From an uncultured Bacilli bacterium (GTDB lineage Bacteria; Bacillota_I; Bacilli_A; RF39; UBA660), in contig CAJUBJ010000003.1 of the NCBI GenBank assembly GCA_910584655.1, forward strand, positions 1 through 64,000: a stretch of DNA of 64,000 nucleotides, given 5' to 3'. Below the pieces are notes generated by a model. The model made no database searches and was not told the origin of the DNA. It was given only the letters and a program-made list of their open reading frames with translations. Both the position numbers and the translations under genes were made by a program. The stretch's first letter is position 1; every line of letters begins with the position of its first letter. This document shows, piece after piece, positions 15,224-23,916 of the stretch.

Positions 15224-16168
15224 ATGAAAGAAGATGTGAGTGTGAAAAGATTTGAAGTTGTAGAAAAAATTAGTAAAGCTATTGATTATAATTCTCGTAG
15301 ATGGAATAAGGAAAAAATTGATAGATATTTATTAAGATATGATGATAAAAGAATAATAGAATGCATGACTATAGTTCATTTAAAAGATGATGAACCATTA
15401 GATTTAACTATAGAACTAAGTAATATGTATAATTGTATTGTTGGTTGTAGATTTTGTGCATTAGGATCTTTACCAGAGCAGCACGTTTTTTTTCAAGCAA
15501 AAGATTATATGAATCAAGTTGATACTTGTTTAGAATCAAGTGGTTTGAATCCTTCTGATTATCCTAAATTTTATATTGCTTTTACAGGTATTGGTGAACC
15601 ATCTTTGGTAAAAAAAGAAGTTGCAGAAGGTATAAATCTAATAAAAGAAAAGTATAAAAATGTTGAAGTTAATATAGCAACAACAGCTTTTGATAATACA
15701 TGTTTTGATTATTGGAGTGACATGAATCTGCCAATTAGAACATTGCAATTACCTTATTATTCATGCGAAAATGAAAAGATAAAATATATAATTAAAAATT
15801 TACCTCATAATTATAATTTAGAAGAAAATATTTTAAGAGCAGTCAAATATAAAGAAGTTCATAATGAATGTAGAGTTAAACTTAATTTTGTTGTAATCAG
15901 TGACTTTAATAGTTCAAATGATGATGTATATAAAATGTTAAATTATTTAGAGAAGTTTAAAAAAGATATAACTATAAAAATTTCATTTTTAAATTATACA
16001 AAAAAATGTAAAACATACAATTTGTCTTCTCCTAATAATGAAAGAATGTTAGAAATAATGGAGTTAATTAAGAAAGAGGGATACGATTGTTATTTATTTG
16101 GAACTCAAAATAATACAGAGTTAGGGTGCGGTCAGTTAGTTCAAAATTATATATCGAAAGCTGATTAA
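15224..16168 (+). CDS. RlmN/Cfr-like radical SAM protein, atypical
   Basis: 314 residues from ATG 15224; GTG 15236 or 15242 are alternatives and no strong RBS decides. CIVGCRFC is the CxxxCxxC cluster motif, FTGIGEP the GGEP-like SAM motif, and GCGQL near the C-terminus matches the conserved Cys motif of RlmN/Cfr (rRNA A2503 methyltransferases). Seven residues before the first cluster Cys, where RlmN and Cfr have their second catalytic Cys, this protein has Glu, and the N-terminal domain is short. It is therefore probably not a standard rRNA methylase. It starts the operon-like set reaching 19771. Confidence 0.7.
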   Translation: MKEDVSVKRFEVVEKISKAIDYNSRRWNKEKIDRYLLRYDDKRIIECMTIVHLKDDEPLDLTIELSNMYNCIVGCRFCALGSLPEQHVFFQAKDYMNQVDTCLESSGLNPSDYPKFYIAFTGIGEPSLVKKEVAEGINLIKEKYKNVEVNIATTAFDNTCFDYWSDMNLPIRTLQLPYYSCENEKIKYIIKNLPHNYNLEENILRAVKYKEVHNECRVKLNFVVISDFNSSNDDVYKMLNYLEKFKKDITIKISFLNYTKKCKTYNLSSPNNERMLEIMELIKKEGYDCYLFGTQNNTELGCGQLVQNYISKAD

Positions 16169-16186
16169 TAAAGTATTTTTTTTAAA

Positions 16187-16215
16187 ATGATATGTGTAAT
16201 AAATACGCTTTACAA
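16187..16215 (+). promoter_or_regulatory. Third copy of the GTGTA-N6-ACGC motif, possible weak promoter
   Basis: ATGATA, 17 nt including GTGTAATAAATACGCT (16194-16209), then TTACAA. The geometry matches the 15033 promoter but both hexamers are poor. It lies 16 nt before the ATG at 16231 and could give the downstream genes separate control. Confidence 0.4.
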
Positions 16216-16230
16216 GAAAGGGGAAAAATA

Positions 16231-17100
16231 ATGAAAATAGCAATAGTTGGATTAGGGCATGCTTTTTTAAAACAATATAATGCTTTAAGAAGTATTAAAG
16301 AATTTGAGAAAATAGAATTATGTGATAAAGATGAAGAAAGAATTAAAGAATATAAATGTAAGAATGATTATTTAAATCTAGAAAGTGAAAATGTTGTAAT
16401 TGCTACTTCACCAGTTTTACATTTAGAAATGGCAAAAAAATTAATAAACAATGGTAAAAAAATTATTTTAGAAAAACCAATTGTTACTTCATTAAATGAA
16501 TTAGAAAATTTAAAAATGTTTATCAATAAAGATAATTATTATAATTCATTACATTTTGCTTATGGAGTTGAGATAGATTATTTTATTAAAAATATAAATA
16601 GAAGACCTAATAAAATATATGTTTATATAAGTGATGATTATGTAAAGGATGAAAGAATTGTAGATAAAGCAATTACATTATGCGGATCTTATTTAGATGA
16701 AGTTATTAATCCCTTATCTGCTATTACAAGAATGTTTGGATATGATGTTAAATTTAAAAATGTTAATAAGAAATGTTATGAAGGTGATAAGTATGATTAT
16801 TATTCTTTATCTGATTTCGAAGTTGAAAATATTCCTGTTACTATAGAAGTATTATGGAATAATGAAAAAAGTAAAAAGTATATTGAAATGTATTATGATG
16901 ATATGATTTTAAGACTTGATAGTATGAATCAAGAAGTTATTGATTTAACTAATAATAAACAATTATTTTTAGGTGAAGGAGATAGAATGACTAATCATTA
17001 TATTGGTGTGTTTAATGATTATATAAGAAATGGAAGTAATGTAGATATTTCTATTAAATTACATGAAGAACTATTAAAGGGGGCAGCTAATGAAAACTAA
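16231..17100 (+). CDS. Gfo/Idh/MocA-family NAD(P)-dependent oxidoreductase
   Basis: 289 residues. The Rossmann start KIAIVGLGHAFLKQ, the adenine-ribose acidic end ELCDKDEERI, VVIATSPVLHLEMAKKLI and the EKP motif (IILEKPIVTS) identify the family, which oxidises or reduces sugar-like hydroxyls and imines. The third Gly of GxGxxG is replaced (GLGHAF). AAGGGG at 16219-16224 serves ATG 16231; the earlier in-frame ATG 16192 lies in the motif/promoter region. It overlaps the kinase gene by 11 nt. Confidence 0.82.
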   Translation: MKIAIVGLGHAFLKQYNALRSIKEFEKIELCDKDEERIKEYKCKNDYLNLESENVVIATSPVLHLEMAKKLINNGKKIILEKPIVTSLNELENLKMFINKDNYYNSLHFAYGVEIDYFIKNINRRPNKIYVYISDDYVKDERIVDKAITLCGSYLDEVINPLSAITRMFGYDVKFKNVNKKCYEGDKYDYYSLSDFEVENIPVTIEVLWNNEKSKKYIEMYYDDMILRLDSMNQEVIDLTNNKQLFLGEGDRMTNHYIGVFNDYIRNGSNVDISIKLHEELLKGAANEN

Positions 17101-17653
17101 GTTAATTTTACTAGGTGGTGTTCCTGGTACAGGTAAGACAACTATTGCTTATAATATTGCATTAAAACTTGGAATTGATAAAGTAGTTAGTGTGGATATT
17201 ATTAAAGCATTTACAAAATCTTATAAAAGTAAATTTAGTAAATATGTTTTTACAACAACTCATGAAGCTTATAAATTGGATAACTTATCTGTAATAGATG
17301 GATATTTAAAACATTCTAAAGTAATAAACAATATTATGTTAAAGGTTATGAGTAATATAAATGATAATGTCATGATAGTTGAAGGTTCAACAATAAATAA
17401 AGATTTTATTAGTTTAATTGATAAAACTAAATATGATATTGTCTATATTAATTTAGATTTATCAACAGATGATTTATTGATTAGATATAGAAAAAAAGAA
17501 AAGTTAAGAAGAAGTAATTGGATAGATAATATAAAGAATATAGAAAAGATAGGTGATTATTTAAGAAAAGATAATTTTAATGTGATTAATGATAATTTAG
17601 AAAATACAGTAGATAGGATTGTGAATTATGTCAAAGAAGTTTTATATGTATAA
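17090..17653 (+). CDS. P-loop small-molecule kinase
   Basis: 187 residues. Walker A GGVPGTGKTT at about 8-17, then VVSVDIIKAF as the substrate-side Asp, MIVEGSTI, and an Arg-rich lid (RYRKKEKLRRS). The N-terminal region resembles 2-phosphoglycerate-kinase-like and other AAA_33-type kinases, so it probably phosphorylates a small metabolite or a nucleoside. AGGGGG at 17077-17082 fits ATG 17090. It overlaps the oxidoreductase by 11 nt and the methylthiotransferase-like gene by 26 nt, a tight coupling. Confidence 0.78.
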   Translation: MKTKLILLGGVPGTGKTTIAYNIALKLGIDKVVSVDIIKAFTKSYKSKFSKYVFTTTHEAYKLDNLSVIDGYLKHSKVINNIMLKVMSNINDNVMIVEGSTINKDFISLIDKTKYDIVYINLDLSTDDLLIRYRKKEKLRRSNWIDNIKNIEKIGDYLRKDNFNVINDNLENTVDRIVNYVKEVLYV

Positions 17654-18806
17654 TAATGGAACTTGTACAAGAGTTAAATTATATGGAGTAGATGTTTATA
17701 ATTTGTTTTTAGCTAATGGGTATGAAGAAGTTGAAAAAGAAGAATTTGCAGATTATATTATTGTTAATACTTGTAGTTTTTTAAAAAGTAAAGAAGAATA
17801 TTTTTATAGATTTATAAAAGCTATAGATAATAGAATTAATGATAAACAGAGAATTGTTGTAATTGGTTGTTTACCTAGTATTATTCGTGATGAATTGTTG
17901 GCAATAAATGAAAATATGTTATTGTTTGGTAGAGATATAAGTGAAGTAAAGAAACAGTTTAAGTTTAAGAAAGATATACAAACAAGAGCTACTTCTGTTT
18001 CAGAAAAGTTAGATTTTAATAAGAACTTATTATATCAATTCAATAAGTATATTTTACATAGTAAGCATATTGAATATAGATTGAAAAGAGAAAGAGTTTG
18101 TTATTTGCAGATATCTAGTGGATGTAGAGGAAGATGCACTTATTGTTCAGAAAAGTTTACCACAAAGTTAAAGAGTAGACCTTTATCAGAGATTAAGGAA
18201 GCTATATTTGATGGTATTAGTAGGGGTTATACGTTATTTGGTTTAAATTCAGATGATGCTTCTGCATACGGAAAAGATATAGGTTGTTCTTTAGAAGAGT
18301 TATTAGAAGAAGTTGTTAAGATAAAGGATGATATTTATTTTTCGATACCAGAGTTTAATCCAAATGGACTTAGTGATCGAGTTATTGAGTGTTTGAAAGA
18401 CAAGAAATTTTTGTATATTACAGTTCCTATGCAAAGTGGCTCACAAAGAATTTTAGATTTAATGGAAAGACCTTATAAGATAGATGATGTAATTAAGAGA
18501 ATAAAAAGAGTTAAAAAAAATAATAAAAAGTTGAAAATAAATACACATGTTATAGTTGGATTTCCTGGAGAAACAGAAGAGGATTTTATAAAAACTAAAG
18601 AAATATTAAGAAGTGGATTGTTTGATAGAGTTAAAGTCTTTATGTATAATGAAAGACCAAATACAAAAGCAGCTCTAATGGATGGCAAAGTTCCAGAAAG
18701 TGTAAAAGTTAGAAGAAGAGATGAATTATTGAGTGTTATGAAGAAACAAAATATAAAACATTTTTCAATGACTAATTTAATTTTAAATAGGGAGCAATTA
18801 AAGTAA
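17628..18806 (+). CDS. MiaB/MtaB-like radical SAM methylthiotransferase lacking TRAM
   Basis: 392 residues. The N-terminal MTTase domain has three cysteines (NGTCT, NTCSF, VIGCLPS) for the auxiliary [4Fe-4S] cluster, and the radical SAM motif is CRGRCTYC. DASAYGKDIG matches the AYGxDxG element of the MtaB/CDKAL1 branch, which thiomethylates t6A37 in tRNA, and HVIVGFPGETEEDF is typical. The chain ends at about where the RNA-binding TRAM domain should begin, so it may act on another substrate. Position between a kinase and a nucleotidyltransferase also argues for a non-housekeeping role. Confidence 0.78.
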   Translation: MSKKFYMYNNGTCTRVKLYGVDVYNLFLANGYEEVEKEEFADYIIVNTCSFLKSKEEYFYRFIKAIDNRINDKQRIVVIGCLPSIIRDELLAINENMLLFGRDISEVKKQFKFKKDIQTRATSVSEKLDFNKNLLYQFNKYILHSKHIEYRLKRERVCYLQISSGCRGRCTYCSEKFTTKLKSRPLSEIKEAIFDGISRGYTLFGLNSDDASAYGKDIGCSLEELLEEVVKIKDDIYFSIPEFNPNGLSDRVIECLKDKKFLYITVPMQSGSQRILDLMERPYKIDDVIKRIKRVKKNNKKLKINTHVIVGFPGETEEDFIKTKEILRSGLFDRVKVFMYNERPNTKAALMDGKVPESVKVRRRDELLSVMKKQNIKHFSMTNLILNREQLK

Positions 18807-19771
18807 TGAGAAATATAGAATTATTAGATTATGTTTTAGATTATGATGATAATTTTTGGATAGTAAATAATATAACTGATGGAATAGCTAAAGGATATGT
18901 TGTTTATAGAGTAAGTGATGAAGGTAAGTTAAATAATATTACAGGAAAAAGATATATTAAAGATAATGATAATAATGGAATTTTAGAAGTACCAAGAGAG
19001 TTTAAAAGATTATTTAATCCAAGAAATTTTTATAAAAATAATAAGTCTAATTTAGAAGGTATATGGAAAGAATATGTTCTTGTATTAAATGAAATTGGAA
19101 TTGATGATAAAGATATTGGGATTTTTGGTTCTTATTTGATTGGATTTGATATAACTAAGGATGTTGATTTTTCTATATATGGTAAAGATAATCTTTATAA
19201 GTATTATAAGAATATAGAGTATATAAAGAAGAAGCTGAATGTAAGTTCTATTAGCAAAGAACATGTTGAATATCAGTATAATAAGCACAAAGTTAAATTT
19301 AGTGAGAAATGTGATTTAAAGGAAATTGTAAGTCGTAATTGGAGTGGAATAGAGTTGGATAATGGGGTGTTATCAACACCAAGGTTTATTGATTTAGAAA
19401 ATATGAGTATTCCAAAAAAGTGTGGTATAGATAAAGAAGTTGAAGTAAAAGTAATTGAGGGAATAAGTAGTGCAATGTTACCAAGAGTAGCGATTGTTAA
19501 GTATAATGATGAGGAATATAAAGTATTATCAACGTTGTGGAAATTTCAAAGTTTTGCTCATGTAGGAGATGTATGTAAAATTTATGGAAATGTTGATGAG
19601 GAGAAGAAAATAATTATATTAGATGATACTAAGTGTTATATAAAATATTTAGAAAAGTCAGATAAAATAGTAGATGACAGTGTCAGTAATGATGCTGTTT
19701 TTTATTATGCAAAAGTAAGTTATATGTCACTTTACTCTACTATAATTTTATTTAAGAAGGGGAAAATATAG
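18806..19771 (+). CDS. Predicted nucleotidyltransferase
   Basis: 321 residues. IGIFGSYLIGFDITKDVDFS at about 109-128 has the GS...DxDF pattern of the Pol beta-type nucleotidyltransferase fold. The N-terminal part (KGYVVYRVSDEGKLNNITG, KRYIK) resembles uncharacterised nucleotidyltransferases seen mainly in archaea and some Bacillota. The C-terminal 100 residues look beta-rich (VGDVCKIYGNVDEEKKIIIL), perhaps OB-like, possibly standing in for the TRAM missing from the neighbour. ATG shares a base with the previous stop. Last gene of the coupled set. Confidence 0.65.
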   Translation: MRNIELLDYVLDYDDNFWIVNNITDGIAKGYVVYRVSDEGKLNNITGKRYIKDNDNNGILEVPREFKRLFNPRNFYKNNKSNLEGIWKEYVLVLNEIGIDDKDIGIFGSYLIGFDITKDVDFSIYGKDNLYKYYKNIEYIKKKLNVSSISKEHVEYQYNKHKVKFSEKCDLKEIVSRNWSGIELDNGVLSTPRFIDLENMSIPKKCGIDKEVEVKVIEGISSAMLPRVAIVKYNDEEYKVLSTLWKFQSFAHVGDVCKIYGNVDEEKKIIILDDTKCYIKYLEKSDKIVDDSVSNDAVFYYAKVSYMSLYSTIILFKKGKI

Positions 19772-19870
19772 TTTTTTATATGTGATGCAACTTAAAGTGT
19801 ACAGTTTGCAAGCTAAAATTGGTAGAATGCAACCAGTTGATAATATAAAATTCTAGTTGAGGTGAGGGGT

Positions 19871-20929
19871 ATGAATGTTTTAATACTTACTGGTAAATTT
19901 GGTTTTGGTCATACAAGTGCAGCTAATTCTATTAAAGAAAAGATATTGCTTGAGAATCCAGATTATAATGTTCAAATAATTGATTTTATTGAGTATTTGT
20001 TTCCTTTAATAAGTAAAGTTATTTATGGAACTTTTAATTTTTTGGTAAATAAATGTTGTATGTTATATAATTTCTTAAATAAAATTGGATCTAAAAATAG
20101 TAATGCGCCATTAAAAAGTTTTATTGTTGAGAAAATAGATAGATTATTATTAGAAAATAAAATAGATATGGTGATATCAGTATTTCCTGTTTGTTCACAA
20201 TATATTTCTGCTTATAAAAAAATGAGAAATTCAAATGTTATTTTAAATACATGTGTTACAGATGTTGATGTTCATGAGGAGTGGATTAGTGATGAAACTA
20301 ATTTATATTTTGTTGCATGTGAAAAGACAAAGAATAATTTAATTGATAAAGGTGTAACTGAAAATAAAATAATAATTTCTGGAATACCTGTTAAACAAAA
20401 TTTTAAATTTGAAAAAGAAGTAAAGAATAAACATAATATTTTGATTATGGGTGGAGGTTTAGGCCTTATACCTTCAATAGATGAATTTTTAAGTGATTTA
20501 GATGAAACTGAAAACTTTACTATAAATGTAATTGTTGGTAATAATCAAAAAATGTATGATAAGTTATCTAATAAATATAAAAATATTAATGTAATAGGTT
20601 TTACTAATGAAGTTTATAAATATATGAGAGAAGCTGATTTAATTGTAACTAAAGCTGGTGGTGTTACAATGTTTGAAGCTATTGTTTCTGAGACACCAAT
20701 TTTTGTAATTAAGCCATTCTTAAAGCAAGAATTAGGAAATGCTTTATATATTGAAGATAATAAAATTGGCGAGGTTGTTTGGGAGAAAAATTCATCTATT
20801 TCAGCGAGCATTATTAATTTAATCAATGATAATAATAAAAGATTAGAAATGATTAGTAATATGAAAAAGATAAAAGAAAGCTTTGAAGATATTTCTTTTA
20901 CAACTTTTAGTAAAGGAGGAGAATTATAG
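19871..20929 (+). CDS. GT28-type diacylglycerol glycosyltransferase (UgtP/MGDG-synthase-like)
   Basis: 352 residues. MNVLILTGKFGFGHTSAANS is the N-terminal acceptor-side motif of processive diacylglycerol glucosyltransferases and MGDG synthases; ILIMGGGLGLIPSIDEF, INVIVGNNQKMYDKL and LIVTKAGGVTMFEAIVSETP give the C-terminal UDP-sugar domain. It should glycosylate diacylglycerol on the inner membrane face, making glycolipid anchors. ATG 19871 with GGTGAGGGG upstream is preferred over GTG 19862. It leads a three-gene operon with 2-nt spacing. Confidence 0.85.
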   Translation: MNVLILTGKFGFGHTSAANSIKEKILLENPDYNVQIIDFIEYLFPLISKVIYGTFNFLVNKCCMLYNFLNKIGSKNSNAPLKSFIVEKIDRLLLENKIDMVISVFPVCSQYISAYKKMRNSNVILNTCVTDVDVHEEWISDETNLYFVACEKTKNNLIDKGVTENKIIISGIPVKQNFKFEKEVKNKHNILIMGGGLGLIPSIDEFLSDLDETENFTINVIVGNNQKMYDKLSNKYKNINVIGFTNEVYKYMREADLIVTKAGGVTMFEAIVSETPIFVIKPFLKQELGNALYIEDNKIGEVVWEKNSSISASIINLINDNNKRLEMISNMKKIKESFEDISFTTFSKGGEL

Positions 20930-20931
20930 TT

Positions 20932-21621
20932 ATGAAATATATAATTGTTTTAGCAATATTAGTTTTAATATATCTTTTATATGTACTTGTTCCTTCTTTA
21001 TTTTTTAAATTTAAATACAAGTTAAATAGAAAAGAGAATGGTAAAACAATTTATTTAACTTTTGATGATGGTCCAAGTAGTGATTATACAGGTGTGTTAC
21101 TTGATATTTTAAAAAAGTATAATATAAAGGCGAGTTTTTTCTGTGTGGCAGAGTTTGCAAGAGATAATAAAGAAATAATAGAAAGAATGGATAAGGAAGG
21201 TCATATAATCGGATTACATTCTTTAAGACATGAAAATGCTTATTTAATGGATATTTTTAAAACAAATAAGGATTTTAAAGATAGTATAAATATAATGAAG
21301 AGTTTAGGTAAAAATGTAGTATATTATCGCCCACCATGGGGAGATTTGAATTTAGCAAGTTTATTTAATTTAAAGAAATACAATTTAAAACTAGTATTAT
21401 GGAATGTAATGGCAGAGGATTGGGAAGGTGATACTACAGCTTTTGATATAGAAGTTAAATTGTTACGTCGTATTCAAGGTGGAGATATAATTTGTTTACA
21501 TGATGGAAGAGGAGAAAACGAGGCTCCTAGTAGAACTATAGAAGCATTAGATAAAATATTACCTATATTATTAAGTAAAGGTTTTAAGTTTGAGACGATA
21601 GATAGGTATTATGAAAAATAG
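20932..21621 (+). CDS. Membrane-anchored polysaccharide deacetylase (NodB domain)
   Basis: 229 residues. One N-terminal membrane helix (about 3-22), then the NodB motifs: TFDDGPS (motif 1), HSLRHENAY (motif 2, H...H), RPPWGD (motif 3), VLWNVMAEDW (motif 4) and ICLHDG (motif 5). All metal and catalytic residues are present, so it probably removes N-acetyl groups from a surface polysaccharide or peptidoglycan outside the cell. It lies between a glycolipid synthase and a flippase-like protein and overlaps the latter by 11 nt, which may point to a glycolipid substrate. Confidence 0.88.
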   Translation: MKYIIVLAILVLIYLLYVLVPSLFFKFKYKLNRKENGKTIYLTFDDGPSSDYTGVLLDILKKYNIKASFFCVAEFARDNKEIIERMDKEGHIIGLHSLRHENAYLMDIFKTNKDFKDSINIMKSLGKNVVYYRPPWGDLNLASLFNLKKYNLKLVLWNVMAEDWEGDTTAFDIEVKLLRRIQGGDIICLHDGRGENEAPSRTIEALDKILPILLSKGFKFETIDRYYEK

Positions 21622-22654
21622 TAAAATTACGAAAAGAATTTTTAATGCAATTTTATTCTTATTATTTGTTATTTTAACTTTTTATATTGTACTTAAAGAT
21701 AATAATATTGGTGAAATAATTAATAATGTTAAGAATGTAAATGTTTTATTTATTGGTATTTCTGTACTTTCTATGTTTATTTTTATATCTTGTGAAGGAA
21801 TAAATATTAGAAGAGTTTTAAAAACTTGCGGATGTAAGATAAGTTTACTGAAATCTTTTAAATATGCATTAGTTGGATTTTTCTTTAGTTCTATAACTCC
21901 TTCTGCTAGTGGGGGAGATCCTGCACAGCTTTATTTTATGAGTAAAGATAAATTGCCTGTTTCTCATTCAGCACTGGCTTTATTAGTTGAATTATCTAGT
22001 TTTCAATTTGTTTCTTGTACAATTGCAATAATAGGTTTTATTTATAATTATGATATTTTAATTAATAATATTGGCAATATTAAGTATTTGTTATTTTTAG
22101 GATTAACACTTAATATTATTATCTTATTGTGTTTACTTGTGATGATTTTTTCTAAAAAATTTGCTCTTAAGTTTATGGAGATAGTATGTAAAATATTAAA
22201 TGTTTTTCATTATAAAAAAGTTGATGAATTTATGGTAAAATTTAATAATCAAATAGAAGAGTATCATAAATGTTCATTGTATTTAAAGAATAATAAATTA
22301 GTATTGTGTAAAATTATTATGACAACTTCTTTACAAATGATTTTGTATCATAGTATTCCATATTTTGTATACTTGTCATTTGGTTTAAAAGATGTTAGTT
22401 ATTTAACTTTTATATTTATGGAAGCTGTGTTATATATTTCTGTTTCTTCATTACCATTTCCTGGAGCGATGGGAGTTTCTGAAGGCGGATTTATGATTAT
22501 GTTTAAAATGTTTTTCCCTATGAGTATTTTATCTAGTGCTATGTTGATATCAAGAGGAATTAGTTTTTATTTATTTGTAATAATTAGTGGTATTTTAATT
22601 ACTATATTTATATTAGTAGAGAAATGCTTATTAAAAAAAGTTCATAATTTTTAA
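21611..22654 (+). CDS. LPG-synthase-TM / flippase-like integral membrane protein
   Basis: 347 residues with about eight to nine membrane helices. SSITPSASGGDPAQLYFM and SSLPFPGAMGVSEGGFM are the two conserved motifs of the MprF N-terminal/AglD-like family (lysylphosphatidylglycerol synthetase TM region, UPF0104), known or suspected to move lipids across the membrane. No aminoacyl-transfer domain is attached. Operon with a glycolipid synthase and a deacetylase suggests transport or handling of the glycolipid. A bidirectional terminator follows. Confidence 0.85.
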   Translation: MKNSKITKRIFNAILFLLFVILTFYIVLKDNNIGEIINNVKNVNVLFIGISVLSMFIFISCEGINIRRVLKTCGCKISLLKSFKYALVGFFFSSITPSASGGDPAQLYFMSKDKLPVSHSALALLVELSSFQFVSCTIAIIGFIYNYDILINNIGNIKYLLFLGLTLNIIILLCLLVMIFSKKFALKFMEIVCKILNVFHYKKVDEFMVKFNNQIEEYHKCSLYLKNNKLVLCKIIMTTSLQMILYHSIPYFVYLSFGLKDVSYLTFIFMEAVLYISVSSLPFPGAMGVSEGGFMIMFKMFFPMSILSSAMLISRGISFYLFVIISGILITIFILVEKCLLKKVHNF

Positions 22655-22668
22655 GTTATGAACTTTTT
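22635..22668. terminator. Bidirectional terminator between convergent genes
   Basis: AAAAAGTTCATAA / TTATGAACTTTTT, 13-bp stem with an 8-nt loop, A run and T run on either side. Confidence 0.85.
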
Positions 22669-22671
22669 GTT

Positions 22672-23241
22672 TTATTTATTATTTAAAATGTAAGTTAGTA
22701 GTACTCCAACTGTTCTATCTTCATGAATTTTGTTTGTAGCACATAGTTCAATTATTTCATCAAATGTTTTCCATACATAACCATTAATTACTTCATCTTC
22801 TTCAAGTTGTGGTCCATTTTCGCTTATTTCATAATCTGTTATTTCATAATAGTATAAGTCCCATATAACACCAGCACCATCTTTAGATACTTTTATTAGT
22901 TTAGGATTTTTAACTATAAGACCAATTTCTTCAAGTACTTCTTTTGGTACTGTCTTTTCAACATGTTCTATAACATCACCAATATGCAATGATTCTTTAT
23001 ATTCTTCAAGAGAGTCGAATACTTTTCCACCAGGTAGTCTTAAATCCCAGTCATTTAATTCATATCTAAATTCTTTAGAAAATAAAATGCTTTTCTTTTC
23101 TTTATTAATAATTAAAGCTCTTATTCCAGGAGGCCTTCTTACAAAGTTTCTTTTAACATTTTTAATCTTTCCATCAATTATAAATTCTTCTTCACTAGTT
23201 ACAAATTCAAAAAAGCCATTATTAGGTCCGATTGTTTCCAT
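22672..23241 (-). CDS. Nudix hydrolase with an insertion in the Nudix box
   Basis: 189 residues. RLPGGKVFDS opens the Nudix box and PKEVLEEIGL closes it, but about 15 extra residues (EYKESLHIGDVIEHV) separate the two parts, and the usual Arg of REx2EE is Lys. VIWDLYYYEITDYE and EDEVINGYVWKTFDE follow as in ADP-ribose-type Nudix proteins. Substrate unknown. Single-gene unit on the minus strand with RBS GGAGAA before ATG 23241. Confidence 0.8.
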   Translation of the reverse strand: METIGPNNGFFEFVTSEEEFIIDGKIKNVKRNFVRRPPGIRALIINKEKKSILFSKEFRYELNDWDLRLPGGKVFDSLEEYKESLHIGDVIEHVEKTVPKEVLEEIGLIVKNPKLIKVSKDGAGVIWDLYYYEITDYEISENGPQLEEDEVINGYVWKTFDEIIELCATNKIHEDRTVGVLLTYILNNK

Positions 23242-23366
23242 ATAAATTCTCCGTTCTTTAAAGTATTATAACATTTATTTTATTTATATTAAAAATTATT
23301 TAATTTAGTTAATTGTTTGATAATAGTATTTATAGTAAAATAATTTTTAAAGAAATGTGGTGTAGT

Positions 23367-23915
23367 ATGGAACAAAAAATAAATTTCAAAAAAATAATAG
23401 ATGATAATTTGGAATTGGCTGTAAGTATTCAAAATGAAATATTTCCAGATGAAGATGGAAGAGAAAATTTTATTGAATGTGTAGAACATAATCCCTATAG
23501 AAAAGAATTAGACTTTTATATTGCTTATGATGGTGATTTACCTATTGGAGTTACTGGAGTCTATTCTTATCATGAGTATCCAGATGATGCCTGGTTAGGA
23601 TGGTTTGGTATTTTACCTAATTTAAGGTGTAAGGGATATGGAAATAAAGTTTTAGATATGACAATTGATATGGCGAGAGATAAAGGATATAAAAATTTAA
23701 GATTATATTCAGATGAAAGTTTTGTTGATGCTCATAGGTTATATAAAAGTAAAGGTATGATACAAGAAATTTATGATAATCCAGATGATAAAGATCCATA
23801 TGAACCTGAAGGATTAAAAACTTATATATTTTCAATTAGTTTAAATGATGAGAAAGTTAAGTTGTGGAATAATAAAACTTTAGGTTTAAAAGAACAAGGT
23901 ATGAAGGAGAGATAA
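23367..23915 (+). CDS. GNAT family N-acetyltransferase
   Basis: 182 residues. WLGWFGILPNLRCKGYGNKVL holds the acetyl-CoA motif A in a RxxGxG form (RCKGYG), followed by MARDKGYKNLRLYSD and AHRLYKSKGM. Acceptor unknown; it could acetylate a small amine or a protein terminus. ATG 23367 is preferred over 23313 because homology begins there; the RBS (TGTGGTG) is weak. It ends 1 nt before the fusion gene that follows and is probably co-transcribed with it. Confidence 0.82.
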   Translation: MEQKINFKKIIDDNLELAVSIQNEIFPDEDGRENFIECVEHNPYRKELDFYIAYDGDLPIGVTGVYSYHEYPDDAWLGWFGILPNLRCKGYGNKVLDMTIDMARDKGYKNLRLYSDESFVDAHRLYKSKGMIQEIYDNPDDKDPYEPEGLKTYIFSISLNDEKVKLWNNKTLGLKEQGMKER

Positions 23916-23916
23916 T

